Notes: a model not told the origin generated them from the sequence alone. DNA of 64,000 nucleotides from JANRLJ01 sp033762735 (GCA_033762735.1 JANRLJ010000207.1:1-64000); one strand, 5' to 3'. Positions 32,642 through 41,319 are shown, numbered from the stretch's first letter. Numbers and translations are program-made.

Positions 32642-33189
32642 TCGTCTTCCCTGTCGGTCATGTTGCCTTTGATGCGGTCGTATTCGTCCTGATTAATCCA
32701 CCCAGCGCCCAGCATCTCGTCCAGATGACTGGTGTCGTCCAACACGCCATCGCGTTTATCGTTCTTGGCCTTTTCCATTTCCTGATACTGCTGGTAGAGC
32801 GCTTCAATCATCTGCTGCGTTTGTAAGGCTTTATCAGAGGGATTGTCGGGGAGCGTGACCTGGGTAACGGCGGTGCCATATTCAGGGTGCACGCCCTGCG
32901 AAACGACAAAGCCCTGTTGTTCAAAGAAGGCGGTGGTGGGGTTGCGGAAAAAGGAAAATGCAGAGGCGACATTTCGCATGATGGCATACACAAAGGCGAG
33001 AAACAGCGCCATCACAAACATCATGGCAAGACAGCTCAGCAGCGAGGAGGCCGTCCATTCCCCCAGGACGACAAGGATCACGATCCCCACCGTAAGCGCC
33101 AGGAAGACCTGCCGAAAGTTGAGGCTGAGCGGGGAAATTGGGGCAGGCGCTTCATCGAGCGATACCGTCTTGCGCTTGCGCTTCTGCAT
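32638..33189 (-). CDS. Two-helix membrane protein with cytoplasmic tail, unknown
   Basis: The protein has 183 residues. After a basic head (MQKRKRKTVSLDEAP) there are two membrane helices (about 27-46 and 52-73, LALTVGIVILVVL and LAMMFVMALFLAFVYAI). A soluble C-terminal part follows with a helical stretch (ALQTQQMIEALYQQYQEMEK) and MLGAGWINQDEYDRIKG, a SHOCT-like short motif. No family name is certain. It overlaps the carotenoid oxygenase start by 4 bp, so the two are translationally coupled. GAGGAC precedes the ATG. Confidence 0.7.
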   Translation of the reverse strand: MQKRKRKTVSLDEAPAPISPLSLNFRQVFLALTVGIVILVVLGEWTASSLLSCLAMMFVMALFLAFVYAIMRNVASAFSFFRNPTTAFFEQQGFVVSQGVHPEYGTAVTQVTLPDNPSDKALQTQQMIEALYQQYQEMEKAKNDKRDGVLDDTSHLDEMLGAGWINQDEYDRIKGNMTDREDE

Positions 33190-33207
33190 GGCGTTGTCCT
33201 CGGTGAT

Positions 33208-33669
33208 TCAGGTTTCTACCGAGTATAAGTCATTTCCGCGTTCAGGATGACTCAGCGCGTCCAAAAGCTGGGCGGGGAGCGTCGCGCTCACCAGATCAAC
33301 GGTCTGCAAATCAGCCAGCGGCACCCAGCGCACCCCGGTCTGATATGCGTCGGGGTTATCGGGCAGGCGTGGTTCGCTGCCTTCCACGAGGTAGCCCTCG
33401 AAGATCACATTCAGCTTGTGCTGTCCGCCAAAACGCTGACCGACACGTTCGGGTTCATACTCCCGCAGCAGCAGCACCCTTCCGACGGTAATTTGTGCGC
33501 ACGTCTCCTCCAGCACCTCCCGTCGAACGCATTCTTCCAGCGTCTCCCCCGGCTGACAGCCGCCGCCGGGCAGGTTATAGTGCAGCCCGTTCGCGTCGTC
33601 AAACTCGACCAGCAAAAGCCGCCCATCGCGTACTACCGCTGCATTGGCGCTCACACGGATATGGGACAT
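33208..33669 (-). CDS. NUDIX hydrolase
   Basis: The protein has 153 residues from the ATG at 33669, supported by GAGG 7 bases upstream. The Nudix box is G-C-Q-P-G-E-T-x7-R-E-V-L-E-E-T (about 42-62) and contains the catalytic REVLEE. The family hydrolyses nucleoside diphosphates linked to another group. The exact substrate is unknown. It sits between TetR and the membrane protein in the operon, 14 bp behind TetR. Confidence 0.88.
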   Translation of the reverse strand: MSHIRVSANAAVVRDGRLLLVEFDDANGLHYNLPGGGCQPGETLEECVRREVLEETCAQITVGRVLLLREYEPERVGQRFGGQHKLNVIFEGYLVEGSEPRLPDNPDAYQTGVRWVPLADLQTVDLVSATLPAQLLDALSHPERGNDLYSVET

Positions 33670-33683
33670 CAGCAGACCTCGTT

Positions 33684-34295
33684 TCAAAGTTCGGTTTTCG
33701 TCAGATCACGGTCGTCCATGCCCCATGTCCACAGGCCGCTGTTGGCTTCCAGCCTGTGACACATCTCCGCCATCGTTTCAGGCGTGTACGGCATATCACG
33801 CAGCACCCACCAGCGTACCAGGCCAAAGAATGCCCCGGCATAGAAATGCTCGACGACCTCTAGGGGCAGCGGCAGCGCAGCATCCGGCGGCACGATTTCA
33901 CGCGCCTTTTCCAGCCCGGCCTGGGCAAAGTAATCGATCAGGCGTCCGACCAGCGACAGTGAGCCTTTCTCGCTCAGCAGCACCCTGTACAGATGGGCAT
34001 ATTCCTGCACATGGCGAAACGTAACCAGAGCATCCTGCCGCGACCATTCATGCAGGGAGTGCGTCGGCGGCTGGCTGGCCGTCAGTGCATTGTACAAATC
34101 CTGCATCACCTTGAACAGCAGGTCATCCTTATCCTTATAGTGAAAGTAAAATGTCACCCGGTTCAGATTGGCCCGATCCGTGATGTCCTGAACAGTGATG
34201 GCTGTGTATCCCTTCTCGTGAATCAGTTCGAACAGGGCATCGCGCAGCAGGGCGCGGGTGCGCTGGACTCGTCGATCAAGCCGCTGGTCGGTCAT
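33684..34295 (-). CDS. TetR-family transcriptional regulator
   Basis: The protein has 203 residues. The HTH lies at about 10-55: TRALLRDALFELIHEKGYTAITVQDIT, then ANLNRVTFYFHYKDKDDL. The ligand-binding half has a WRWW-like aromatic stretch (FFGLVRWWVL). It is the first gene of the operon with NUDIX, the membrane protein and carotenoid oxygenase, and is divergent from the amine oxidase. It probably represses itself and the divergent gene through the inverted repeat at 34349-34366. GGAGGGAC precedes the ATG. Confidence 0.9.
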   Translation of the reverse strand: MTDQRLDRRVQRTRALLRDALFELIHEKGYTAITVQDITDRANLNRVTFYFHYKDKDDLLFKVMQDLYNALTASQPPTHSLHEWSRQDALVTFRHVQEYAHLYRVLLSEKGSLSLVGRLIDYFAQAGLEKAREIVPPDAALPLPLEVVEHFYAGAFFGLVRWWVLRDMPYTPETMAEMCHRLEANSGLWTWGMDDRDLTKTEL

Positions 34296-34348
34296 GCAGT
34301 CCCTCCGTTTTTCAACACCTGTTGCATATTCAACACTGCTTTTCAGCG

Positions 34349-34380
34349 CTGATTGACTCGAATCAGACGAATTCTATAAC
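34349..34380 (+). promoter_or_regulatory. Promoter of the amine oxidase gene overlapped by an inverted-repeat operator
   Basis: TTGACT (34353-34358) and TATAAC (34375-34380) are 16 bases apart. CTGATT and AATCAG form a perfect 6-bp inverted repeat with a 6-base spacer (34349-34366) that covers the -35. It lies in the divergent gap next to tetR, as expected for a TetR operator. ATTCAACA also occurs twice (about 34327 and 34392) around it. Confidence 0.6.
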
Positions 34381-34425
34381 ATGACGTTGATTATTCAACA
34401 CAATGTAAAAAAGGAGCGAACCACC

Positions 34426-35691
34426 ATGACAGCGGTGCGTTGGGATGTCATCGTTATTGGCGCAGGCATGGCCGGGCTAAAGGCGGCATACGACCTGCAA
34501 AGGGCGGGGAAAACCGTCCTGATTCTGGAAGCGCGTAACCGCATCGGCGGGCGCGTTCATACCGTGCGCGACGCCGCACCTGTTCCAATTGAGTTGGGCG
34601 CAGAGCTGATTCACGGCGAACAGGCCGATACATGGGCATTGGTGCATGAGTACGGGATCGCAACCGTCCCGCACGGCGCAACGGGCGTTGTCCTCAACGG
34701 GCAGTGGAAGCCCAGACCCGATACCCAGGATGAAGCTGTCCTGGACAAACTGACACGAAAAGCGGAGCGGGTTGGAGAACCGAAACCACAGGAGAATATG
34801 GCGCAGTATCTCGCGCGTCTGGGCATACAGCGGAAGGATTACCCGGCGTCGTTCCGGCTGGCAGAATATGACACCGAGTTGTTTGATGGGTGGAGCGCCA
34901 GGGCACTCGTCACCCTGATGAGCGATGCACTGGGGGAGGAGTCCAGCGGCACCGACTTTCATGTGATGGGCGGCTACGACACCCTGCTGATGGGTATGGC
35001 GCAAGGGCTGGATATTCGCCTGGGACAGATCGTGACTCGTGTTTCGTGGGAGCGCGATGGGGTGCGGATCGATACGGGGGATGGCACCGCCTACACTGCC
35101 CGAAAACTCGTGCTGACCATCCCGCCGCTCGTCCTGCAGCAGCGCACCATTGAATTTGTCCCTGATCTGCCTGCTGAAAAGTGGCAGGCGATAGATGCCT
35201 TTGCCCGCTGCGACATTGTGAAAGTCATCCTGCACTTTGAAGCGCCTGTACTGCCGCAGCAGTTCGGCACCCTGCTGGATGAAACCGGGCTGCCGCCGAT
35301 CTGGTGGCGCACACAGGGGCACGACAGCTTTACCGGGGAAGTTCTGGTCGGGTGGGCTGCCGCAGATCATGCCCGCAGGCTAATTGCGATGGGGTCAGAA
35401 GCAGGCGTTCAGGCAGCGCTGGAAAGCCTGCGGCGGTCAACCGGGCAGGCTGACCTGCGACCTGTTGGCGCATGGCTGCAACACTGGAATGATGATCCGT
35501 TTGCCTGTGGTGCTTATCCCTATCTGCCGCCGGGGATGATGGCTGAACGCGCGGTAGACGTGCTGGCCGCTCCGGTTGATGAGGTGGTATTCTGGGCGGG
35601 CGCAGCCACAGACGTGAACTTCACGACGGTGCATGGGGCATACGCCAGCGGCCAACGGGCAGCCGAAAAAGTGCTGTCGGTACTGCGCTGA
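34426..35691 (+). CDS. Flavin-dependent amine oxidase family protein
   Basis: The protein has 421 residues from the ATG at 34426, supported by AAAAAGGAG upstream. The FAD-binding N-terminus is VIVIGAGMAGLKAAYDLQRAG with LEARNRIGGRV. The substrate domain and the C-terminal FAD-contact motif VFWAGAATD...TVHGAYASGQRAA follow. The family oxidises amines, amino acids or, in related branches, desaturates carotenoids. The substrate is not evident. It is divergent from the tetR operon containing a carotenoid oxygenase. Confidence 0.88.
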   Translation: MTAVRWDVIVIGAGMAGLKAAYDLQRAGKTVLILEARNRIGGRVHTVRDAAPVPIELGAELIHGEQADTWALVHEYGIATVPHGATGVVLNGQWKPRPDTQDEAVLDKLTRKAERVGEPKPQENMAQYLARLGIQRKDYPASFRLAEYDTELFDGWSARALVTLMSDALGEESSGTDFHVMGGYDTLLMGMAQGLDIRLGQIVTRVSWERDGVRIDTGDGTAYTARKLVLTIPPLVLQQRTIEFVPDLPAEKWQAIDAFARCDIVKVILHFEAPVLPQQFGTLLDETGLPPIWWRTQGHDSFTGEVLVGWAAADHARRLIAMGSEAGVQAALESLRRSTGQADLRPVGAWLQHWNDDPFACGAYPYLPPGMMAERAVDVLAAPVDEVVFWAGAATDVNFTTVHGAYASGQRAAEKVLSVLR

Positions 35692-35710
35692 CCATTTTTA
35701 CCGCCGCAAC

Positions 35711-35740
35711 AGCCCTTTTCCACCGTTCAGGGAAAGGGCT
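35711..35740. terminator. Hairpin between convergent genes
   Basis: AGCCCTTTTCC pairs with GGGAAAGGGCT with one mismatch over an 8-base loop. It lies between the amine oxidase stop and the STAS-like gene stop and can serve both. Confidence 0.65.
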
Positions 35741-35749
35741 TCCAGGCAC

Positions 35750-36157
35750 TCAGACCGAAGCGTTCTCAGCGGTGCGAACACGCAGCAGGGCACGGGCTTC
35801 TTCCATGGAATTGGCGAACATGAAATTCCAGCGTGCCCGATAGAGCTTGCCGACCAGCTTGAGCATGTCGATCATCAGCGCACGGGTGAACGTTTTGGGA
35901 TTGACGACAAACACGGCTGGCCCGGCGTTGGGGTGCGCCTGTTCGATCAGCGTTCGGATGCTGGCAAGCGCATTGGGCGGCAGACGACCATTGCTGGTGC
36001 GCGTATCGAAGATAAACGCAGCTTTGCGGGTCATGTCGTCCAGCCAGGCATTCACCTGTGCCCTGGCCTGGAAGACTTCTTCCCACGTCCAGTTGCCATC
36101 AATGACATACACAATCGTGCGCTGGATTTCATCATCCCAGTGAACTGTGACAGGCAT
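35750..36157 (-). CDS. STAS-like (SpoIIAA-fold) protein of unknown function, fourth copy
   Basis: The 135-residue protein begins PVTVHWDDEIQRTIVYVIDGNWTW, followed by helix FQARAQVNAWLDDM, strand AAFIFDTRTSNGRLPP, a helix, PAVFVVNPKTFTRALMI, and NFMFANSMEEARALLRV. The order and the F-x-x-x-S-x-E-E-A-x-x-x-L ending match the relatives at 5169, 5631 and 27844. It is a single minus-strand gene, and the function is unknown. The DTR turn (D50-T-R) after the third strand is the place where STAS proteins carry a regulatory residue. Confidence 0.68.
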   Translation of the reverse strand: MPVTVHWDDEIQRTIVYVIDGNWTWEEVFQARAQVNAWLDDMTRKAAFIFDTRTSNGRLPPNALASIRTLIEQAHPNAGPAVFVVNPKTFTRALMIDMLKLVGKLYRARWNFMFANSMEEARALLRVRTAENASV

Positions 36158-36231
36158 GGTTTTTTCTACTCACCTGCTGTGTTGAAGACGACCATCTCAT
36201 TGAGTATAGCGTGAACCAATGTCCTTTTGAA

Positions 36232-37155
36232 TTAAGTCAGTGAACGACGGTAGGCACCGGGACTGATGCCCATCTCGCGCTTGAACGCTTTATGAAAGGC
36301 GGCCTCGCTTTCGTAACCCACACGCAGCGCAATTTCCCCAAGCGGCAGATGATTTTCGTCCATCAGCATCAGCGCGGTCTGCATCCGCCAGTGGATGAGA
36401 TACTGATAAGGGGACTGCCCAACCAGCAGCGTGAAGCGTTCCGCAAAAGCCGAGCGCGACATCGCCACCCCACGCGCCAGCGAAGCCACCGTCCAGTTGT
36501 GCCCCGGCTGGCTGTGAATAAGTGCCAGCGCCTGTCCCACCAGCGCATCCTGGAGTGCGCCCAACCACCCTCGCACCTGCGTGGAAGGATCGTCCAGCCA
36601 CAACCGTACCACCTGCACAAACAACACGTCCGAAAGCCGATTCAGCAGGGTTTGCACACCGGGACGGGCGCGTTTTGACTCCTCGCGGATGAGGCGCAGC
36701 GTTGCATCCAGCCCGGCCTCGCGGCACTGATCGCCCGTAAAGCGCAGCAGCGCCGGCATGAACGCGATCAACGGATAGCGGTTGTGGTGGGCAAAGTCGA
36801 ATAAGCCGCAGATCAGGGTGGTCATCGCGCCGTCGCCAGGATAATGCTGATGATGATAGACGGGATAATCCCGGTCAAGCTGAATACTGACCAATGGCGC
36901 TGTATGAGGCTGCTGGCTGACGACATGGGCGCTTCCCTGCGGCAGCACGACCAGATCGCCCTCATGCAGCGCTTCTGATCCTGACTGGCCTTCAGCGGCA
37001 AATTCCAGAAAACATTCGCCCTGGTCGATTACGTGGAACATCGCGCCCTGTGTCGCGTTAAAGCGCAGCGACCAGTCGCGGGTGCTGATCTGCGAGCGGT
37101 AGTAGACGCTGCTTTTCAAACGCAGTGTATTCAGTACGTCCGTCAGGACATCCAT
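36232..37155 (-). CDS. AraC-family regulator with cupin ligand domain
   Basis: The protein has 307 residues. The N-terminal cupin-like domain (about 1-180: FHVIDQGECFLEF, LHEGDLVVLPQGSAHV) is followed by the double HTH (about 205-305: WTVASLARGVAMSRSAFAERF, then GEIALRVGYESEAAFHKAFK, MGISPGAYRRS). These cupin-AraC proteins usually activate a neighbouring gene on binding a small molecule. It is divergent from the DUF2269 membrane-protein gene with a 108-bp gap, so it may control that gene. Confidence 0.88.
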   Translation of the reverse strand: MDVLTDVLNTLRLKSSVYYRSQISTRDWSLRFNATQGAMFHVIDQGECFLEFAAEGQSGSEALHEGDLVVLPQGSAHVVSQQPHTAPLVSIQLDRDYPVYHHQHYPGDGAMTTLICGLFDFAHHNRYPLIAFMPALLRFTGDQCREAGLDATLRLIREESKRARPGVQTLLNRLSDVLFVQVVRLWLDDPSTQVRGWLGALQDALVGQALALIHSQPGHNWTVASLARGVAMSRSAFAERFTLLVGQSPYQYLIHWRMQTALMLMDENHLPLGEIALRVGYESEAAFHKAFKREMGISPGAYRRSLT

Positions 37156-37263
37156 AGGCCGGAAAAGTGTGGACGGTTGGACAAAAGGGCTGGACGCTCA
37201 ATGATAGAAGCGCCGCACGTCTGCTTCTATACTACCACAGGTAAACACATTGGAGGCGAACCT

Positions 37264-37776
37264 ATGCACCCTGCTCCTGAAGGCGCAAACACGACACTCT
37301 ATGGCCTGCTGGTCTTTATGCACATCGTTTTTGCGGTTATCGCCATTGGCTATAACTTTGCCTACGTCATCTGGATTCGGCGTGGAACGAGCAGCCCGCA
37401 GCATCTTGACTTCGCGCTGCGGGGAGTCAAATTCATGGATGATTACGTCGCCAATCCCTGCTACATCGGTGCGGCGATCACCGGTTTTCTGATGGTGTTT
37501 ATGGGAAAACCGCTGGCATCGTTCCTGTGGGTGGCGCTGGCGATCTATTTTGTGGCAATGGGTGTGGCTTACGGCATCTACACGCCGCTTTTGAGTCGGC
37601 AAATTCGTGTGCTGTCACAGCAGGGCGCGGAGTCAACGGAGTATCAGGCCATCGCCGCACGCAGCAACGTTATCGGTGCCGCAATGGGGTTTATGGTCAT
37701 CCTCATTGTTGCCCTCAAAATCTTTGAACCTGTGTTCTGGGAAGGCACCACCAGTCTGCGCCTGTTTGGTTCGTGA
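37264..37776 (+). CDS. DUF2269-family integral membrane protein
   Basis: The protein has 170 residues from the ATG at 37264; GGAGG lies 8 bases upstream. There are four hydrophobic segments: VFMHIVFAVIAIGYNFAYVI, YIGAAITGFLMVFMG, FLWVALAIYFVAMGVAYGI and VIGAAMGFMVILIVALKIF. The histidine in the first helix and the overall pattern match DUF2269. The function is unknown. The next membrane protein follows after 60 bp. Confidence 0.78.
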   Translation: MHPAPEGANTTLYGLLVFMHIVFAVIAIGYNFAYVIWIRRGTSSPQHLDFALRGVKFMDDYVANPCYIGAAITGFLMVFMGKPLASFLWVALAIYFVAMGVAYGIYTPLLSRQIRVLSQQGAESTEYQAIAARSNVIGAAMGFMVILIVALKIFEPVFWEGTTSLRLFGS

Positions 37777-37836
37777 GACAGCTTTCCGCAGGGTTCAACC
37801 ATTTCGCTATCGTCTGTTGAAAAAGGAGTTTCACCA

Positions 37837-38286
37837 ATGAATGGTTCTGAAGTGCTGCTGCTGGTCGTCACCGCCCTGTGCCTTTACTGTACGGGAGCCT
37901 CGTGGATGCTTCAGGTGGTGTGTTACCCGACCTATACACTGGTAGGGGAAAACGAGTTCGTCCCGTTTCACGTCGATTTCGGCAAGCGGCTGCTGCTGGC
38001 GGCGGTCGGGCCAATGGTCATCACCATCCTGGCGATGTTCGCCCTGGTCGTTGCGCGTCCGGCGGATGCACCGCTGTGGGCGCTGCTGGTTGTGGCGGCC
38101 TGTGGGGCGGTGGTGCTGGTGACGACCATCGCGCTGGAAGTGCCCAAACACAATCGGCTAGACCGGGAAGGCAAATCCAACGCTGTGATCGCCGCCCTCG
38201 TGCGCGACAATATCCCGCGCGTGATCTGCTGGACGGTAGCAAGCGTGCTGTTGGTTTACACAATCAGCGTGGTTTTTCAGAATTAA
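37837..38286 (+). CDS. Four-helix membrane protein (DUF1772-like)
   Basis: The protein has 149 residues and four hydrophobic segments: LLLVVTALCLYCTGASW, LLAAVGPMVITILAMFALVV, LWALLVVAACGAVVLVTTIAL and VICWTVASVLLVYTISVVF. The region WMLQVVCYPTYTLVGENEF...FH with VPKHNRLDREG between helices resembles DUF1772/anthrone-oxygenase-like proteins. AAAGGAG precedes the ATG. It probably shares an operon with the DUF2269 gene under the AraC regulator. Confidence 0.72.
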   Translation: MNGSEVLLLVVTALCLYCTGASWMLQVVCYPTYTLVGENEFVPFHVDFGKRLLLAAVGPMVITILAMFALVVARPADAPLWALLVVAACGAVVLVTTIALEVPKHNRLDREGKSNAVIAALVRDNIPRVICWTVASVLLVYTISVVFQN

Positions 38287-38311
38287 CCGATCAATCCAAT
38301 ACCGAGTTATG

Positions 38312-38336
38312 CAGGGGGCCAGCAGCGTTCCCCCTG
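38312..38336. terminator. Hairpin between convergent genes
   Basis: CAGGGGG (38312-38318) and CCCCCTG (38330-38336) form a perfect 7-bp stem with an 11-base loop, between the membrane protein and the HEAT-repeat gene. Confidence 0.6.
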
Positions 38337-38342
38337 TTCAGT

Positions 38343-39362
38343 TTACTCGCCGCGCAGTTCCTTCAGCCGTGCCTCCCAGCGTTCCGCGAGGCGCTCATAG
38401 GTCGCCTGGCTGATCTCGCCATTCGCCAGACGCACATCCAACTGATCGAGCATGGCCTCGACCTGTTCCGCCGTCATCGTCTTCGGGTCCGGCGTACTGG
38501 CTGAGGGCGCTTGCGGTCCTGCGGGAGGTATCGTCGGCATCATGGGCATCGCGGGGCGGGCAGGCTGACCGCGCAGCCGCTCCAGTGTGGGCAGGTCTGC
38601 CTGCTGCTCGCGGAATTTTTGCAGCGTATCGGTGGGCGGTGGGGGCGCAACCCCGCGCTTGAACTGCGGCGGCACGAACACAGGCGGCGGAAGCTGTTCC
38701 AGCGCCCATTTCGCCCGTCCCTTCACCCACTCGCTCTTGTCGCGCTTGACGGTGTAGTCCAGCGCCTCTCGTGCGCGTTCATCAGCGAGTTTACCGAGCA
38801 GTTCAGCCGCCGCGCCGCGAATCGTGCTGTTCGTGTCCTGCAGTGCGTCCACCAGCGGCTTGAGCGCATTTGCCCCCTGCGCGGCCAGGGCTTCCCGTAC
38901 CCGCTCTCGCACCGCATCGTCCGGATCAGCCAGCAGCGGGATCAGCAGCGTATTCTGGGTGGCATCAATAGCCGTGAGCGCCTGAATCGCTGCCCCCCGG
39001 ACTTCCGGGCTTTTGTCCCGCAGCGCCGCTTCCAGCGCACTGACCGCCGTCGAATCGCCTAGCTTGCCGAGCGCTGCCGCCGCCGCCACGCGCACGGCAG
39101 TATGTTCATCTTCCAGCGCATAGGTAAGCGGCTGCACGGCGGTGCGGTCGCCCACGCTGCCGAGCGACTCTGCCGCGAACTGGCGCAGGCGGTAGCTGCG
39201 CGGCCCGGCTTCTCGTGTGCGCAGCGCCGTAATCAACACCACCATCACCTGCGTATCGCCCTGAAAAGTGCTGCTGCCCAACCCCCGCAGCGCATCCTCG
39301 CGGGCGGACTGATCTTCGCTTTGCAGTTTTTGCAGCAGCGCGTCCCGCTGTTCATCCGACAT
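38343..39362 (-). CDS. HEAT-repeat protein with C-terminal SHOCT-like helix
   Basis: The protein has 339 residues. Five to seven HEAT-like repeats of about 31 residues fill 5-215 (AVQPLTYALEDEHTAVRVAA, LGKLGDSTAVSALEAALRD and so on), the type found in PBS-lyase HEAT proteins. A Pro-rich linker follows. Residues about 290-339 are MTAEQVEAMLDQLDVRLANG and ISQATYERLAERWEARLKEL, a two-helix SHOCT-like tail. It has no catalytic motif. It is probably a scaffold, as the fold binds proteins. GGAGGTCA precedes the ATG. Confidence 0.85.
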   Translation of the reverse strand: MSDEQRDALLQKLQSEDQSAREDALRGLGSSTFQGDTQVMVVLITALRTREAGPRSYRLRQFAAESLGSVGDRTAVQPLTYALEDEHTAVRVAAAAALGKLGDSTAVSALEAALRDKSPEVRGAAIQALTAIDATQNTLLIPLLADPDDAVRERVREALAAQGANALKPLVDALQDTNSTIRGAAAELLGKLADERAREALDYTVKRDKSEWVKGRAKWALEQLPPPVFVPPQFKRGVAPPPPTDTLQKFREQQADLPTLERLRGQPARPAMPMMPTIPPAGPQAPSASTPDPKTMTAEQVEAMLDQLDVRLANGEISQATYERLAERWEARLKELRGE

Positions 39363-39440
39363 GCTCAGTGACCTCCATACAGGTCTGCTTGATCGACATT
39401 GCTACTGATGATACCGCATGACGGTAAGACGTGGATGAAA

Positions 39441-39794
39441 TCAGCTTTTGTCCGCAGCATACTGCGCCGCGACATACTGGGCCGCTTCTTCCAGCAGTTC
39501 CACATCATCGCGGAAGCTGTCCGAGTCTTCATGATCGAGGCTGACCCATTCCTTCCACACAATCCCTTCAGCCACTTCAAACGGTTTGGCATAGGGAAGG
39601 GATTCCACCACTTCCCGCACCCGATCAGCAGGCAGCTTCATGGCGATGCCACTGCCGCCCACAAAGGCAAAAATCTTCCCGTTGATCTTATACGCCGGAT
39701 AGCCGAAGGCCTTGCCGCCCTTGACCCCCGGCATATCAAGCAGCAGCGCGTCCATCACTGTTTTATGATCTTCCCGATAGTTGCTCTCCGCCAT
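39441..39794 (-). CDS. YjbR/TfoX N-terminal-like protein
   Basis: The protein has 117 residues from the ATG at 39794; AGGAG lies about 10 bases upstream. The longer frame has no family match. KTVMDALLLDMPGVKGGKAF, GYPAYKINGKIFAFV and IAMKLPADRVREVV resemble the MmcQ/YjbR or TfoX_N fold. The C-terminal helix is acidic. The TfoX_C partner domain is encoded separately and frameshifted at 2553-2815. The function is unknown. Confidence 0.68.
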   Translation of the reverse strand: MAESNYREDHKTVMDALLLDMPGVKGGKAFGYPAYKINGKIFAFVGGSGIAMKLPADRVREVVESLPYAKPFEVAEGIVWKEWVSLDHEDSDSFRDDVELLEEAAQYVAAQYAADKS

Positions 39795-39896
39795 GAGATT
39801 AGCACTCCTGTTCCATCGATCTGATACCAGTTTATACAGGTCTAATGCTTTCTGCATATAATGCGGGCATCGTGAATCCCAATCCAAAGGATGCTC

Positions 39897-41171
39897 ATGT
39901 CGTCGGAATCCTTCGACACACAAATTGCAACGCAGGTTGCGCCCCAACTCGCGCCTGTTATCGGGCGTCATCTCCATAAGCTGGTGGGCGAAATTGGCCC
40001 GCGCCCGGTGGGGTCGGTGGCGAACAACGCTGCCAGTGACTACATCGAGTCAGTCTTTAAAAGCGCCGGGCTGGAAACGCAGAAACAGCGTTTCGAGTGG
40101 CCGACCTGGGCGCATGTTGCCAGTGAATTACGGCTGGGAGAACGCCGCCTCAACGTGGAAGCCAATCCCTTCTCCCCTTCCTGTGACGTGACGGCGCCGA
40201 TTGCTGCTGCCTCCACCCTCGCGGAACTGCGGGCTGCACAGCTCAACGGCAGGATCGCGCTCCTCTACGGCGAACTCGCGAAAGAAACCATCTGGCCGAA
40301 GCACAACCCCATCATGCTGCCAGAAAATCATCGCCTGTTGATCGAACTGCTGGAAACCGGGCAGCCTGCCGCTGTGCTGATGGTGCATCCGCGCCTGGGA
40401 CAAACGCTCTCCCAGATCGAAGATGCCGATTTCACCATTCCATCCGCCATGATCGACCCCGAAGCAGGTGTGGCGCTGCTTAATGCCGGGGATGAACCCG
40501 TGTCGCTGCGGCTGGAAACGCACACCTCACCGGGTTATGGTTATCAGGTCATCGCTCACAAGCGCGGCTCGTCTCCCTCGAAAATTGTCCTGTGCGCCCA
40601 TTTCGACACCAAGTTCAACACGCCCGGCGCGGTCGATAACGGCGGCGGGATTGCCACCCTGCTGGCGCTGGCGGAAGCGCTGGCCGGACAGACGTTCGCC
40701 CCGACCCTCGAATTTGTGGCGTGGAACAACGAGGAATACTACGGCTCGACCTCGCAGTATGCGCTGAGCGACACGGAATACATGGCGCAGAACGAGGACA
40801 TGAGCGGCATCATCGCAGCCATCAATCTCGACGGCGCGGGGCAGACGCTCGGCACGAACACGCTGGCGCAGATGAGGCAGTCGGAGGCGTTTACGGTGTT
40901 GGTGGATGAAGTTCTGGCCGCGTATCCCGGCGTGGCGCGGGTGGAACCCTGGTACGCCAGCAACCACTATACCTACTTCAAACGCGAGGTGCCTTCAGTG
41001 GCGATCAGCTCGGAGGGCGTGGACAACCTCGGCCACTATATGACAGACGTGGAAGTGTGGGTCAGCCCGGTCAGACTGGCTGAGGCGGCGCAGGTGGTGA
41101 TTGATCTGTTAGGGCGGCTGGCGGATAAAGCGCCGGCGTGGACGCGGTCAACGGCATCAAGTACCGAGTAA
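39897..41171 (+). CDS. M28-family zinc peptidase
   Basis: The protein has 424 residues from the ATG at 39897, with AAGGA 7 bases upstream; an ATG at 39891 overlaps that site. Likely zinc ligands are H235 and D247 (AHFDTKFNTPGAVDNGGG) and E280 (WNNEEYYG, with E279 as base), with D312 later (NLDGAGQ). No signal peptide is visible, so it seems cytoplasmic. The family releases amino acids from peptides or acts on related substrates. The last residues STE and the stop lie in a heptamer tract. Confidence 0.88.
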   Translation: MSSESFDTQIATQVAPQLAPVIGRHLHKLVGEIGPRPVGSVANNAASDYIESVFKSAGLETQKQRFEWPTWAHVASELRLGERRLNVEANPFSPSCDVTAPIAAASTLAELRAAQLNGRIALLYGELAKETIWPKHNPIMLPENHRLLIELLETGQPAAVLMVHPRLGQTLSQIEDADFTIPSAMIDPEAGVALLNAGDEPVSLRLETHTSPGYGYQVIAHKRGSSPSKIVLCAHFDTKFNTPGAVDNGGGIATLLALAEALAGQTFAPTLEFVAWNNEEYYGSTSQYALSDTEYMAQNEDMSGIIAAINLDGAGQTLGTNTLAQMRQSEAFTVLVDEVLAAYPGVARVEPWYASNHYTYFKREVPSVAISSEGVDNLGHYMTDVEVWVSPVRLAEAAQVVIDLLGRLADKAPAWTRSTASSTE

Positions 41172-41200
41172 CGAGTAACGAGCGATGAGCAATGAGTAAA
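41159..41200. repeat. Heptamer repeat tract at peptidase 3' end
   Basis: Six units in exact 7-bp phase: AAGTACC, GAGTAAC, GAGTAAC, GAGCGAT, GAGCAAT, GAGTAAA. The peptidase stop codon TAA (41169-41171) is within the second unit. Confidence 0.88.
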
Positions 41201-41319
41201 AAGCTAAACGCTTGCGACCTCCTGAACTGTTTCGGTTTTTGAAACCCTGTTCAAGGGACGGTGTATTCAACCCCTTTGCTCTGAATCTGTCCTAAGTACA
41301 GCCAAATCATTGGAATTGT

